Positions 40,811-52,546 of a stretch of DNA of 64,000 nucleotides are shown here, in pieces. The position numbers were made by a program, and so were the translations under genes. How positions within the stretch are numbered: position 1 is the first letter of the stretch; each line of letters opens with the position of its first letter. Below the pieces are notes generated by a model. It did not search any database. It saw only the letters and a program-made list of their open reading frames with translations, and was not told the DNA's origin. The stretch is taken from assembly GCA_030180135.1 (NCBI GenBank), contig CM058239.1, positions 67,897,823-67,961,822 on the forward strand, read 5' to 3'. The DNA comes from Orychophragmus violaceus. Lineage: Eukaryota; Streptophyta; Magnoliopsida; Brassicales; Brassicaceae.

Positions 40811-41032
40811 CTAAGGGTGGGGAACTCCATGGAATCTTTTGTGTGATATTTGGTGGTCTTCTTTCAGCTCGTCTTGTGCTTCTTCGTTGATGGTCAGGTG
40901 GTTCTGGATAATAGCTTTATACCCATTATGTTCTACCGACCGATCTCCTTCAATCCGATCTAAGGATTTTTCAAACGATGAAAGGTTGGTTTGAATTGTC
41001 TTGATCATGTCGAAGATGGCTTGTTGGCTCAT
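40811..41032 (-). pseudogene. GagV gag, N-terminal part
   Basis: Starts at ATG 41032-41030 (MSQQAIFDMIKTIQTNLSSFEKSLDRIEG), a probable coiled coil. A stop ends it. Sequence to 40696 resembles the entry to the gag core, and Cop2 separates it from the rest at 33021. Confidence 0.7.
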
Positions 41033-41385
41033 ATCTTATGGATTTTGTTTTGATACCCTGGAAAATAAAGAATAAAAACTCAGAATCGTTTAGGTTCAAG
41101 AAGAAAGAAAAGATTGAGAAAGGAAAAATGAAGGAAATATTGAATTACGACAAAACTCAAAACAAGCAAGTTCCCTAATTGTTTTTTGAATTTTTGTTTA
41201 ATATAGAACCAAACTAAAAAGAAAACAAAGCAAAACAATTTTTATAGGATTTTTAGTTTTATAAAACGAATTAAACAAACAGAAACAATTTTATGTTTTT
41301 TCGATTTAGATGAAGAAAATTTGCAAAATAGAAATGACAAAGAGATAAAGGTTGAATAGAAACAACGTAGATAGATAGGAGCTTT

Positions 41386-41400
41386 GAAGCTCTGATACCA
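41386..41400 (-). other. GagV primer-binding site
   Basis: The minus strand reads TGGTATCAGAGC two bases inside the LTR. Confidence 0.75.
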
Positions 41401-41402
41401 AA

Positions 41403-42224
41403 TGATGCAAGCACGAAATCACTCCAATACTAGATCACTTGACGATCGAGAGATTCCAAACTTAACCTCGCGGAAGGTGGTCGAAGTGAAGGTGGAAGAT
41501 GGAGATAGGATGATTGACTCTCTCAATCAGTGATCAAACAGGGTCGTTTGAGTCTCACAAACAATATGATTCGTGGCCTCAATAGAAAGGAAGTGAATCA
41601 CACACTTAGTTTCTAAAGAACAAGAACAAACTCAAAGACTCGGCTTTGAAAAGAGAAACGATTTAATCTGTTTTTTTTACTAAAAATGTTGGGTGATTTG
41701 TAAAATGCAAGAAATGAGCTTATATAGGCTCTAAAATGAAGATATCCTAATGCTAGAAATCAGAAACAAATCATTAAAAATCAAAGAACTAGTCGTTGGA
41801 GGCTTTATGACCCAAATCAGCCAAATAAGGCAAGTTGATGATGCTTGAGTCTTGAAAGCTTGGGGCCAAAGGTGGGATATCTAGGCACGTCCTGGATGAT
41901 ATATAGGACCTCCAAAATGCAGCATGATTGATGCAAATATAGCTGTTGGAGTATATACAAATAACTCCAAAGAAGGTAAAAGAAGGCAAGTTCGGCTCCA
42001 TATATGGAAAGCGAAGATGTGAGAGGATCCGCCTGATCCCATGGCTGGTAATGAAGCTTTAGATGTTCTTCTGATACTCTAGTTTTCGTAGATATCCTCC
42101 TGGTCATCAAATATAAGATTGAAGGCTCTCAAATCCAGAAGGTTCCAAATAAGGCAAGTTGGGAATCCATTGGTTTAAAAGTCTAATAACATTTTAAACC
42201 ATTAATTATTTTGAACCGAATCCA
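41403..42224 (-). repeat. GagV LTR, middle (822 bp)
   Basis: Partner of 31005-31822. Internal-type sequence continues beyond it to about 42575. Confidence 0.82.
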
Positions 42225-42575
42225 ATTCCCCCTGAGCATCTGATGAGTAAAGTTTACAACTTGTTTCATCCTGGTTTGATCTAAATTCTTCAATAATTGA
42301 TTGTTGGTCTCCAGCGGGTTCCTTGAAAGTCTGCCCCGTTGTAACTTGAATATCTTCTTCATGTGGAAAGCTTTTGAACCAATTCCACTTCTCTGTGACT
42401 CCTTGATGAGTTAGGTATCTGGAACATTTTTTCTTGTGTCTTAACACCTTCTGGTTAGAAAGATATGCTTCAAGATATGAACATATGTCTCTGGTGTGCT
42501 CGGGTTGATTTTCTCCATGGGTCTTGGTTGGTTTATTTATGTCCTCTCCATGCTCCTGGGTTGATGTTGACTTGA

Positions 42576-43203
42576 TATCTTAATCAATGTAGCTCGTCCA
42601 ACATGTCATCAATCTTTGGTATTGGATTTACTCGATGGTGATGTTGTTGATGGCTCGGCACTCTAGGCACATTCTCCACGTTCCATCTTTCTTAGCACCA
42701 AGAGAACATGAACTGCACACGGGTTGAGTCTTTCACGGATGTAACCCTTAGATATTAATTTTTTAATCTGCTTCTCCAACTCCTTAGAATAAGTGGGATT
42801 CATCATGTAGGTCGGGCGGTTTGGTAGGGCAGAACTGGGCACTAGAGCAATCTGATGCTCAATGCCTCTGATCGGTGGAAGCCCAACTGGTCTCTCTTCT
42901 GGAAACACGTTCTTGATCATGTTCAACAAAGAAACCACTTCTCGGGGAAACTCCAGATCACTAGGACTAGAAAGTAATTACTCTTTAAATACCATTAGTA
43001 GCACCTTCATGTTATGACTAATAGATTTAGAAATGAAATTTAAATGAACAAGTTAGTCTTACTTACCTTGATATCCTTGAAAAATATCAGTTGAATTTCT
43101 TGGATCTCCAAAGGTCTAAGTGTTGTGAGCTGGTACTTGTTGTTTTCATGATTGAAGGAGTAATGATTAGTACGTCCATGGTTTATATTATGTTTTTCCA
43201 ACT
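42576..43203 (-). pseudogene. GypW: gypsy protease-RT fragment
   Basis: Minus-strand pieces give NHGRTNHYSF and KYQLTTLRP (after the protease), GLPPIRGIEHQI, TYSKELEKQI, SKGYIRERLNPCAVHVLL and the CRAINNITI region of RT, with stops and frame changes. The motifs match Crm1/Crm2, so this is a decayed CRM-like fragment truncated within RT at the GagV junction. Confidence 0.8.
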
Positions 43204-43782
43204 GTGATACATGAGTGGAATCACTCCAAATCTTGTAAATCACAAGTTCTCAATAGAAACAAGTTTGTTGCAAAAGTGGGTGTTGATTGAGAGGGAAGAT
43301 GGAATGGTTGATCGAATCACACGACCAGAGGCAGGAACCAGAGAGTATGCTTCTCAAAAGCACTTTAAATCCTAAGCAATTAAGAGGAAAAATGAATCAC
43401 TCACTTGGCTCAATGATCAAATAAAAGAACAATTCAAAGACAAACTTTGAAGAAGAAACGACTTTTGTTTATTACTAAGATGACAGGTGCTTTTTAAAAA
43501 TGACCTACTTGGCTTTTATAAGCTCTTAAAGAATGATTATAACTCGAAAACTAAGAAACAAATCAAGAGAAATAAACTAAAAGAGCTGTTGGAAGATATT
43601 TCGCTTGATTTGTGATGCAAAGAAGGAAAGAGTGAAGCTGCTTGTATCTGGTCAGCTTAGGGAGATAGATGCAGTTTCTTCAGATCCTTTGGTTGTCTTG
43701 GTGAGCTTTAATGATGAGGAATTCTCTAGATTCTGATCAGGTGAGGTGAGGTGCAGCTAAAGTTCATTGAGGACGTCTCCAG

Positions 43783-44955
43783 TGTTAGAATTTCAGAAGC
43801 ATCCATGAGGAAGTTCTGATCATCTAGTTTGGTTCATGAGACATTCATAAGAAGCTCTGAACCATAACTCATAACAAGAACATAAACGGATTAAAGAAGA
43901 ACAATGCAACTAGTTATGCTTAAAGAAAGACAACTAGTTTGTACTTAAGAAAGCCATTAATCTAGTTTTATAAAGGAGTCCTTAGCTATATGAAGACACT
44001 TCCAAGAGCTTAACATCTCACCAAGGAGAGTCTACTCATAAACATGGAAGAGAATCGGTAATTAACTAAAGGAACATCCAAGAGAAGCTAAAGAACTATC
44101 TATGAATGATTCTCTCATCATACTTGGACTAACTATGGAAGAGTTATCCAAGCATGATAAGAGGTTGTCTTAAGCAGCCATAACCGTGGCTCTTTAAGGT
44201 CTACATTGTATATGAACTTGTATATACAATGAAGACAAAGAGTGGAACCGGTTACAAGAAGAAGAGAGAAAGAGATAAGAGTTTCTTGTAACAAATGAGT
44301 TCTGAATTGTATTGAGACTTAGCAAACATTATAATATCGTGTGAGGCCTTTATATAGGCTTAAAATTAGGTTAAACTCAGAATAAACAAAGATAAACCAA
44401 GATTACATCTCAGCCATTGATTGAAAGGAGGGAAAACCGAGTTTGAATGGATGGTTGGATCTTCTCCTCTTCATTTCGGTTCTAGTGTGTTCAGACCTCG
44501 AATGTTACTTGTCCTTACTCTTATTCACGTGTTGCAGGTCTGGAGAGAGAGAGAGAACACACTCCCAAATGGTGAGAGTGACATGTTCAGACATGAGGAG
44601 AGAGAGAGCACACTCCCAAATGGTGAGAGTGACATGTCTTCGCTTCTGCTCAAACCTTAACTCCCCATGTGACTCCTTCTTGATCACACTTCCACATTCC
44701 GAACTTAATCAATGTAGGACTTGATTCTGCCCCTCTTTTGCACATTGATTCCAACATCTTCTCATTGATCTTTGGCCCTGATTTTGCACAGCCTTGCTTG
44801 TGCCCCAACTTTGCACATTTCCATATCTTGATTGCTGCCTTTGTTGCTCACTTAAGCATTGCTTTGCTTACTTGTGATCAACACCAAGGCTTCTTCATGG
44901 AATGAGACTCGGCTTCTTCAGCCTCTCCTCTTCCATTTCATCTTCCCCTCTAATA
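43783..44955 (-). repeat. LARD2 3' LTR (1173 bp)
   Basis: The plus strand reads TGTTAGAATTTC...TCTAATA, so the LTR begins 5'-TATTAGA. A roughly 50-bp block near 44546-44640 is tandemly doubled, and the same doubling occurs in the 5' LTR at 58764-58855. LARD1 has one copy. Confidence 0.9.
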
Positions 44956-45951
44956 CTCCCCCGCAAGCTTAGTCGTCGGGACTCCAAAAGGACCAAAGGG
45001 AGAAGAGGACCAAAGGCCAAGCTTGGAGCTGTGGAACTACCTCATTAAAAACCTCCTTAAGGAAAACCTTAAGGAGGATAAAAAGAGTATAGCCCACATA
45101 CTCAAGATGTAACTTGACCTTGGCATATGAACATCTTGAACCACAATTACTCCTTTCCATAACTCTTTCATTCCTTAGCATTCCTTGACTTAACTTCTCT
45201 TGATATGGAGTTCTTGATCTTGTTGTGTCTTTTGAAATTTGGAATCCATAGGGCGGACTTTAACCCCAACTTCCATCATCCTTCTCTTCTTGGAAAAACT
45301 TCAAGTAGGTCTCATCTTCCTTTTGGATAGACTTCAAGGCTTATGGATGCACCTTATGGCTCCTTCACTTCCTAATGCTCCTTAAGAATGTCCATGCCTT
45401 TCTCCTCTCCTTATAAACCTTCAACACAAAGTTTTAAAGGAAACTTGTTAAGTATATGCAATGGCATTTATGAACATTAGTTATGAATGAACCTTTAAGT
45501 TTGAAACGTTTTAAAGAATAGATTGTAAAACGTTTTATCTTTGAGACACATGATCACAACAAGATACAAATGAAAGATTCAAGTTTGAAATCGTTTTGAG
45601 AAACAAACACATGTTTAAGGTTCAGGTACTGAGTTTCTTGCTCAGTTTAACTCATAAACACTTCAATAGTTTAGGGACTGAGTTTGCTCAGTTTGAAACA
45701 AGCGGAAGCAACATGAACCAGAGAAGCAACAAAGAAAGACACAACCATATCCTCTTGTACGTCTCTGATTTCCTAACAACAACTTGTTAACTCTCCAACT
45801 AGAAAGAGCAACAAGACTTTAGAAACAGGAACTAAGTACAAACAGGAGTTTGGTCCATAGAAACATTGCGGAAGTAAAAGATTAAATAAGACAGAGTTTT
45901 TCTCTCTATCTTAAAACGATTTGTAGCCAAGAACTTGCTGCTCTGATACCA
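44956..45951 (-). other. LARD2 internal region
   Basis: It starts with the polypurine tract complement CTCCCCCGCAAG (44956-44967), follows the last 350 bp of the LARD1 internal region, then jumps to sequence matching LARD1 near 27580-27650, and ends with the primer site at 45940-45951 abutting the LTR. No gene. Confidence 0.82.
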
Positions 45952-46375
45952 TGTTAGAATTTCAGAAGCATCCATGAGGAAGTTCTGATCATCTAGTTTG
46001 GTTCATGAGACATTCATAAGAAGCTCTGAACTATAACTCGTAACAAGAACATAAACGGATTAAAAAAGAACAACGCAACCGGTTCAGCTCAAAGAAAGAC
46101 AAGTAGTTTGTAATTAAGAAAGCCATTAATCTAGTTGTATAAAAGAGTCCTTAGATATATGAAAACACTTCCAAGAGCCTAACATCTCAACAAGGAGAGT
46201 CTACTCATAAACCTGGAAGAGAATCAGTAATTAACTAAAGGAACATCCAAGAGAAGCTAAAGAACTATCTATGAATGATTCTCTCATCATACTTGGACTA
46301 ACTTTGGAAGAGTTATCCAAGCATGATAAGAGGCTGCCTTAAGCAGCCATAACCGTGGCTCTTTAAGGTATACAT
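45952..46375 (-). repeat. LARD2 5' LTR, inner part
   Basis: Cut at the Cop3 target duplication TACAT (46371-46375). Continues at 58428. Confidence 0.88.
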
Positions 46376-46710
46376 TGTTGGATTGAGGATTCAATAATAG
46401 GCGGTTTCTAGGGTTTCTAGAGAGAGAGAGCCGCAAAGTATAATGAAGAATAGAATCCTTCAAGTGTATTCATATTCTCGGTTACAAGGCTTTATATAGG
46501 AGACTCATACAAGGGTTTGTCTAACCTAAAAAGGAAAACAAACAAAAGAGTAAAAAGGAAAAGAAGGACAGCCTGGTTTGTACTATGTGGTCCCTCCTTT
46601 ACACGCTCTCTTTGATCCGTTTGTATTCTCCAACGGTCTAGTCCCCAAACTTGCACAACCCTTGAATATCTCTTACACTGCCTTAGCAAATTGTTGTATC
46701 ATGATTTATA
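46376..46710 (-). repeat. Cop3 3' LTR (335 bp) with adjoining polypurine tract
   Basis: Plus strand TGTTGGATTGAGG...ATGATTTATA. A TATA box (TATATAAAG on minus) lies at about 46498-46490. The minus-strand tract TTGAGGGGGAG lies at 46721-46711. Confidence 0.88.
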
Positions 46711-46862
46711 CTCCCCCTCAAGTTCAGACTTTGGAATCACCCTAAAGACTGAACTTGGAATGATCATGGCAACAGCTCATTAAAAACCTTGATGTGGAAA
46801 ACCACTTGGGACAAAACCACATCAAGGGAAAAAGAGTATGTTGCATATGAATCAGGAGAGTT

Positions 46863-48365
46863 CTAATCATTAATGGCCACAAGCCCTAGTTTGCTGAATA
46901 CATGATTGCAAACCTTAAGGCTGGCGGCTTTAGTGAAGATGTCTGCAAGCTGATCTTCACTCTTTGTGTAGCAAGGAAGAACGGTTCCATCTTCAATCTT
47001 CTCCCTGACCTTGTGACAATCAATCTCTATGTGCTTGGTCCTCTCATGAAACACAGAGTTGGTTGCAATGTGAATAGCAGCCTGGTTGTCACAATGAAAG
47101 GTGATTGGACTTGATTGCTCTATGCCAAAGTCTTTGAGTAGAGCCTTCAGCCAAGTCAACTCAGTTGCAAGCTTTCTCATGGCCCTATACTCAGCTTCAG
47201 CACTTGAACAGGAGACCACCTTCTGCTTCTTTGTCTTCCAAGTCACTAAGTTGCCTCCAATGAATGTGCAATAACCGGTTGTTGATCTCCTATCACTCTT
47301 ATCACCAGCCCAATCTGCATCACAATAGCCAACAATCTCAGTGCTATCATTCTTACCCATCAAAATGCCTTGTCCTGTTGAGCCTTTGAGATATCTAAGG
47401 ATCCTCTGAATCAAACTCCAATGATAAACCGTGGGTGATTTCATATGCTGGCTAACTTGATTCACAGCAAAACATAGATCTGGTCTAGTGAGAGTGAGGT
47501 AGATAAGCTTCCCAACCAGTCTTCTATACAAGGAGATATCCTTGAACTTTGCTTCATCTGATTTCTCCCCCTTTCTATTGGCTTGGTAACCATCTTCAAG
47601 AGGAGTCTTTGATATCTTGCAATCATGCATACTTGTTTCCGTCAACAAGTCTTTAACATACTTTCTTTGGGACAGAAAAAATCCATCATTGAATCTGCAC
47701 ACTTCAATGCCTAAGAAATACTTCAACTCACCAAGGTCTTTAATATCAAAGGAACTCTTGAGATATGCCTTTGTGGATTGATTCCCATCATTATCACTTC
47801 CTGTGATGATCAAATCATCCACATAGATCAGAACTACCACCACTCCTTGGGCACTTTGAAATGTGAATAATGTATGATCAGATTGAGACTTCTTGAAACC
47901 ATGGTCCATGAGTGTATGACTGAGCTTGTGGTACCATGCCCTTGGGGGTTGCTTTAAGCCATAGATCGCCCTCCTTAGTCTCAATACCTCATCATCTTCA
48001 CATAAGTGTTCCAATCCTGGTGGTGGAGTCATATACACTTCCTGTTCAAGTTCTCCTTGTAGAAAGGCATTCTTTACATCCATTTGCCATAGATTCCATG
48101 AAAGGTTTGAAGCTAAGCTCAATGTGACTTTTACTGTATGAAGTTTAGGCACTGGTGCAAAGGTGTCAGTATAGTCTTCTCCATAGGTTTGCGTGAATCC
48201 CCTTGCTACTAGCCTTACCTTGTATCTTTCTATGTCTCCATTGCTTTTATACTTGATTGTGAAGACCCATTTGGAGCTAACGGACTTTTTACCCTTTGGC
48301 AGCTTCTCCACATTCCAAGTGTGATTCCTCTCCATAGCTTCTTTCTCATCCTTTACTGAATCCAT
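46863..48365 (-). CDS. Cop3 reverse transcriptase and RNase H (500-codon open frame)
   Basis: ATG at 48365-48363, open to 46863. Copia RT motifs: KWVFTIKYKSNGDIERYK, RLVARGFTQTYG, FAPVPKLHTVK, QMDVKNAFLQGELEQEVYM, AIYGLKQPPRAWY and the catalytic LIYVDDLIITGSD. RNase H: GYCDADWAGDKSDRRSTTGYC, SSAEAEYRAM, FHCDNQAAIHIA, and ERTKHIEIDCH. All key acidic residues are present. The start is a frame remnant, since the natural polyprotein continues from upstream (48353-48985) in another frame. On its own it would not be made from the normal gag start. Confidence 0.9.
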   Translation of the reverse strand: MDSVKDEKEAMERNHTWNVEKLPKGKKSVSSKWVFTIKYKSNGDIERYKVRLVARGFTQTYGEDYTDTFAPVPKLHTVKVTLSLASNLSWNLWQMDVKNAFLQGELEQEVYMTPPPGLEHLCEDDEVLRLRRAIYGLKQPPRAWYHKLSHTLMDHGFKKSQSDHTLFTFQSAQGVVVVLIYVDDLIITGSDNDGNQSTKAYLKSSFDIKDLGELKYFLGIEVCRFNDGFFLSQRKYVKDLLTETSMHDCKISKTPLEDGYQANRKGEKSDEAKFKDISLYRRLVGKLIYLTLTRPDLCFAVNQVSQHMKSPTVYHWSLIQRILRYLKGSTGQGILMGKNDSTEIVGYCDADWAGDKSDRRSTTGYCTFIGGNLVTWKTKKQKVVSCSSAEAEYRAMRKLATELTWLKALLKDFGIEQSSPITFHCDNQAAIHIATNSVFHERTKHIEIDCHKVREKIEDGTVLPCYTKSEDQLADIFTKAASLKVCNHVFSKLGLVAIND

Positions 48366-48985
48366 CCAGACTTGATATCCTTAGCCTCTTCATAAGTCTT
48401 AGGAACCTGATTTAGCTCAATCTTTCCAAGAAAGGCTTGGTGACTAGATGGTAGCAAGTCAATAGAACAAGTAGACTGACTAGGATGGGCTACTGCTTGG
48501 TTGTTGTAGTAGACTCTTGTCTTCATCCATTCTGATGGATCTTTCCTTTCCCTTGTGCTTATCCTGAGTTGTTGAACCGGTTGATCAGCCACTTCCACAG
48601 TACCCTCTTCTTCTTGATAGACCATCTCAACCTCACTCATGTCCAAGTTCACTTGGTTCTGACCTTGAGGTAGAGTGTCTTCTTGAGCTTGAGCCGGTTC
48701 ATGTGTATGTGTTGCTGGTTCAACATCTTCTAGTGGAGCTTCTTGTGTGGTTGTATTAGGCTATGTTTGCCTTGGAGGATCATTACCCAAATGATCCAAT
48801 AAGTACTTCAAACTTGTGGCCAAATCAGAAGGTGATCTTGAGAGATCCTGTAAACCTTCCCAATCTCTTTTCTCACAGTATCCATGCCCCTCAATGAACT
48901 TAACATCCCTTGACACATAGGTTCGGTTGTTGCTTGGATCAAGACATTTGTAGCCCTTCTGAGTTGTAGAGTATCCAAGGAACAT
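48353..48985 (-). pseudogene. Cop3 integrase C-terminus and linker
   Basis: Frames 48985-48761 (MFLGYSTTQKGYKC, then RTYVSRDVKFIE) and 48652-48353 (acidic linker, then STRERKDPSEWMKTRVYYNN) are both typical of the region between copia integrase and RT. At least one stop or shift separates them. Confidence 0.78.
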
Positions 48986-49024
48986 ACACTTTGTGCTCTT
49001 AGCTTCTAGCTTATTCCTTTGATC

Positions 49025-49975
49025 TCATGTGATATGTACAAAACAAACACAACCAAACTTACGTAAGTGTTCAATAAATGGTTTAGTTTTGTTCAATACC
49101 TCATATGGTGAAATGTCTTGAAGGACTTTAGTTGGGATCCTATTGATGAGATAGCATGCTGCCAAGACTGCATCTCCCCAAAACCTCTTAGGAACATTGG
49201 TATGGAACATCATTGACCTAGAAACTTCCATTAGATGTCTGTACTTTCTTTCAGCCACACCATTTTGTTGAGGTGTATGGGGGCAGCTTGTTTGATGTAG
49301 GATCCCATACTTGTTCAAGTGAGCTTTGAATCTTTGGCTTGTATACTCTCCTCCATTATCTGATCTGAACACTTTAATCTTGGCATTAAATTAATTAGTA
49401 ACATATTTTTGAAAGTTCAGAAATGCATTATACACCCTATCTTTAGATGGAAGCAATGTTACCCAAGTGTATTTTGATTTTTCGTCTATGAAAGTCACAA
49501 AATTAATACTTGTTCCTATCTCTAGAATGACAAGGTTAGGTCCATACATCAGAGTGCACAAGATCAAAGAAATGTTCATAGATAGTAGTTGATTTAGGAA
49601 AGATAGTTCTACAATGTTTTCCAAGAATACAAGCCTCACAAGATGAATGATCAAAGCTAACATTAGGCAACATTAAGTTCAAAGCACGAGCATGAGGATG
49701 TCCTAGTCTAGCATTCCATAGGACATTTTGATTAAAGAAAAACAGGATTTAAAAGCTAAGGTATCCGGGTTGCTGGGAGAAGTGTCTTTAAGAAGGTAGA
49801 GCTCATCTTGTGTTCCACCTCTGCCAATAACCTTTCCATTCTTAATATCCTGAAAACAAACTTCATTAGGACCAAAGATAACATTGCAATTCAAGTCTTT
49901 AGTGATCTTTTTTACAGACAGCAAGTTAGATTTAAACTTAGGAACATAGAATGCATCACTTTCCTTGTTAAACAA
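49025..49975 (-). pseudogene. Cop3 protease end, pre-integrase and integrase core
   Basis: Pieces read FYVPKFKSNLLSVKKITKDL, then in another frame the pre-integrase and HSDVW motifs, then FVTFIDEKSKYTW, a stop at 49390-49388, FRSDNGGEYTSQ and QQNGVAERKYRHLMEV. Integrase acidic residues are present, but at least two frame changes and one stop interrupt the domain. Confidence 0.82.
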
Positions 49976-51113
49976 TCTTAACTTTCCTACCTATTATAGG
50001 AATCCCTTGACCATCAGCAATAGTTACTCTTCCTAGGGCAGGTTTAATGTCTTTTAACAACTTAGCATTACTAATCATGTGGTGAAAAGCTCCTGAATCT
50101 ACTACCAAGTCTTGATCAGTTTTAGCAAGTAATTTATGAGACAATAAAGTGATACCAGAGAGCTTAGAGGCATAAGCCTTGATGAGGTCCTCCAAGTCAC
50201 TCTTCCTCACATACTCAGTGTTGGTGAAGAGTGCTAGCTCTCCTCCTTGAGCGGAAGAAGTAGCCTGCTCATTCACAGCCTCTTGAGAGATGTTTGCATT
50301 TGCCTTTGAGTCTTTGAACTTGGCTGGTTTGAGATGGGGATGAAGAATCCAGAATTTATCCTTGGAGTGGCCTTTCTTCTTGCAATGATCACAAGATGCA
50401 GCCTTCCTCTCCTCTGGTTTGAAGACGCCTTTGTTGGCAGTAACCAACTCCCCTTTTCCTCCAAACAAGCCAATGTTTCCTTGCTCTTTGTGGATCCTTG
50501 AACACACCTCTTCAAAATCAGGAAGTGTAATATCTCTTAGGATCTTCATGATGACATCATTATAAACCGGGTTCAGGTTGAGTAGAAGGCAAAAAATCTT
50601 GTCTTGCTCCTTTCTCTCAATAAGAGCCTTAGGGTCCATTGTACTTGGCCTCAGCATATAAAGCTCAGACCATGCTGAAGAAAACTTCCCAAGGTATGTG
50701 GTGAACTCATGATCCTCTTGGTGAAGCTCACTTATGGTTTTCTTCACCTCATACACTGTGCTGAGATTAGAAACATCACCATATACCTTCTTGAGAGTGT
50801 CCCACAGTGACTTGGCTGTCTCACAATGAGAGTAGGCTTCAAGAATGGATGGGTCAAGAGAGTTTTGGAGGAAGCCAAGCACGGATTGATCTTCCTGGAA
50901 CCATCTCGCCTCTTCCTTCTTGGTCTGCTCATCCTTCTTCTTGGTTGCATCTTCTTCACTTGGGGTTTTGTCTTCCAAGATGTGATCCCACAGCCCTCTT
51001 CCGCAAATGGCAGTCTTAGTGGTTCTCTGCCATGTCCTATAGTTGAGACCTTTGAGCACAACTGGGATGACCGTAGGCCTCAAGCTTGAACTGAGTTGCA
51101 CCGTGTCTTCCAT
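49968..51113 (-). CDS. Cop3 gag and start of protease (about 381 codons)
   Basis: ATG 51113-51111 (MEDTVQLSSSLRPTVIP) opens the frame. Copia gag motifs follow: GLNYRTWQRTTKTAICGRGLW, SILEAYSHCETAKSLWDTLK, ELHQEDHEFTTYLGKFSS, NIGLFGGKGELVT. The zinc knuckle is CDHCKKKGHSKDKFW, with Phe where the fourth ligand Cys is expected; Cop4 shows the same change. The protease site VVDSGAFHHMI lies near the C-terminus, and a frameshift at about 49975 ends the frame. This part could still give gag. Confidence 0.87.
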   Translation of the reverse strand: MEDTVQLSSSLRPTVIPVVLKGLNYRTWQRTTKTAICGRGLWDHILEDKTPSEEDATKKKDEQTKKEEARWFQEDQSVLGFLQNSLDPSILEAYSHCETAKSLWDTLKKVYGDVSNLSTVYEVKKTISELHQEDHEFTTYLGKFSSAWSELYMLRPSTMDPKALIERKEQDKIFCLLLNLNPVYNDVIMKILRDITLPDFEEVCSRIHKEQGNIGLFGGKGELVTANKGVFKPEERKAASCDHCKKKGHSKDKFWILHPHLKPAKFKDSKANANISQEAVNEQATSSAQGGELALFTNTEYVRKSDLEDLIKAYASKLSGITLLSHKLLAKTDQDLVVDSGAFHHMISNAKLLKDIKPALGRVTIADGQGIPIIGRKVKIV

Positions 51114-51329
51114 GAAAGCAGTGTTGAATAAGCTTAAGAACAAGGAGAAGAGCTGAAGATACTATATGAAAGATGAAAGGTGAAGAACCGAGAGAATGGA
51201 GGAGTATTAGGGTTTTAGGGCCGAGAGAGTATTAGGGTTTTGGAACCGTGAGATTGATGATTAGAACCGAGAGATTGATGATTAGAAACAAGAAAAGAAT
51301 TAAGAGAATCAAAGATTATGAACACTAAT

Positions 51330-51341
51330 GCTCTGATACCA
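51330..51341 (-). other. Cop3 primer-binding site
   Basis: The minus strand reads TGGTATCAGAGC directly abutting the LTR. Confidence 0.8.
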
Positions 51342-51605
51342 TGTTGGATTGAGGATTCAATAATAGGCGGTTTCTAGGGTTTCTAGAGAGAGAGAGCCGA
51401 AAAGTATAATGAAGAAGAGAATCCTTCAAGTGTATTCATATTCTCGGTTACAAGACTTTATATAGGAACCTCATACAAGGGTTTGTCTAACCTAAAAAAG
51501 AAAACAAACAAAAGAGTAAAAAGGAAAAGAAGGACAGCCTGGTTTGTACTATGTGGTCCCTCCTTTACACGCTCTCTTTGATCCGTTTGTATTCTCCAAC
51601 GGTCT
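51342..51605 (-). repeat. Cop3 5' LTR, first part
   Basis: Ends at the Crm2 target duplication GGTCT (51601-51605). The remaining 71 bp are at 58352-58422. Confidence 0.88.
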
Positions 51606-52546
51606 TGATGAGGACATCCAACCCAGCACCCATCCACAAGCCATACCTGAGGTCAAGGAAGCTCCAATGACTCGATCTAGGACAAGGAGGCTCAGGGAAG
51701 GATTCAACACTGCAGTAGAGAACCTCATGAACTCAATGGAACTTGGAGACTACCTCAAGAATGAGCCCAAGAAGCGAGAGGCGATAGAAGACTTGGGCTG
51801 TGTAAGCAATATGGATAACACAGGAGATTTTGACCGTGTAAGCGACGTGGATAGCACAGGGGACGTGGACTGTGTAAGCAACAAAGGAGTTGGACCTTCT
51901 CATCCAAAGACACGGGCCGGACACTGCCAAGTCTTTACCATCCGGCTCGGCCCATGCTAAGTCCGAGAGTTGGTGGACTCTCTTGCACTCTTTTTCCCTT
52001 GGGTGGTTTTATCCCAAAGTGGTTTTACTCCCAAGGTTTTTAACGAGGCAAGTCGGCCCACCCACACCCATAACTCAAGGATTGGCTGCCAAGGAAAGAT
52101 TACACACTTTCCTTTTCTGTGTAACTCGGCGATTCTCATTCAAGGCCGAGATATTTGTTTTTCCTTTTTGTTATTCTTTGTTTCTGTACTTAAACAACTT
52201 TGTATCATTGTGTTAGTCAGCTTTAGACATCAATAAACCCTTTTGCGATTTTCGCCCTTCTTGAGCAGCAGCCGCCTGTTCTTGTTTTACTTGTTGTTCC
52301 TTGTGTGTGATTCACAAAGAGGACAAGTGTTTGTGCAGTATCAGAGACCCGTTCATCATCTCTGTGGTGCCTTCGATCCACCAGCCTTACCATCAACTGA
52401 TTCAACAGGAGAGAGCGTCCAAGCCAGCCTGTTCAATCCCATCCCTTACACACGACCATTCCTTGAGTAACAGGAGAGAGCGACATAGCCAACCTGTTCC
52501 TTCCATCAACCACCGAGTGAGGCTCCATTGTCTGAGTCTTACATCA
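51606..52546 (+). repeat. Crm2 5' LTR (941 bp)
   Basis: TGATGAGGACATCC...TCTTACATCA. The first 355 bp are open in the pol-tail frame to TAA 51958-51960, with GGA at the position where the 3' LTR has a stop. Confidence 0.95.

Larger units (their letters stand above)
31005..42575 (-). mobile_element. GagV: gag-only LTR element in LTR-internal-LTR-internal arrangement, split by Cop2
   Basis: Two related LTRs lie at 31005-31822 and 41403-42224, with an internal region of about 1.9 kb (31823-33021 plus 40691-41402). Beyond the second LTR, 42225-42575 repeats the same 3' internal sequence that adjoins the first LTR (31823-32180), so parts of two copies share the middle LTR. This pattern is expected from unequal recombination. 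Only gag-type coding is present, so it is non-autonomous. No target duplication can be paired. It joins a gypsy fragment at about 42576. Confidence 0.8.

Noticed and set aside
46863..48365. Cop3 RT-RNase H frame as a domesticated stand-alone gene
   Set aside because: Flanking integrase, linker, LTR and polypurine tract are all present in normal order, and the start Met is an internal residue. The open frame is a chance survivor in a moderately old element.
51544..52236. Frames at 51544-52236 repeated at 57532-58036 as a duplicated host gene
   Set aside because: Both are the same LTR sequence of Crm2; the first is the pol tail copy in the 5' LTR and the rest is non-coding LTR.
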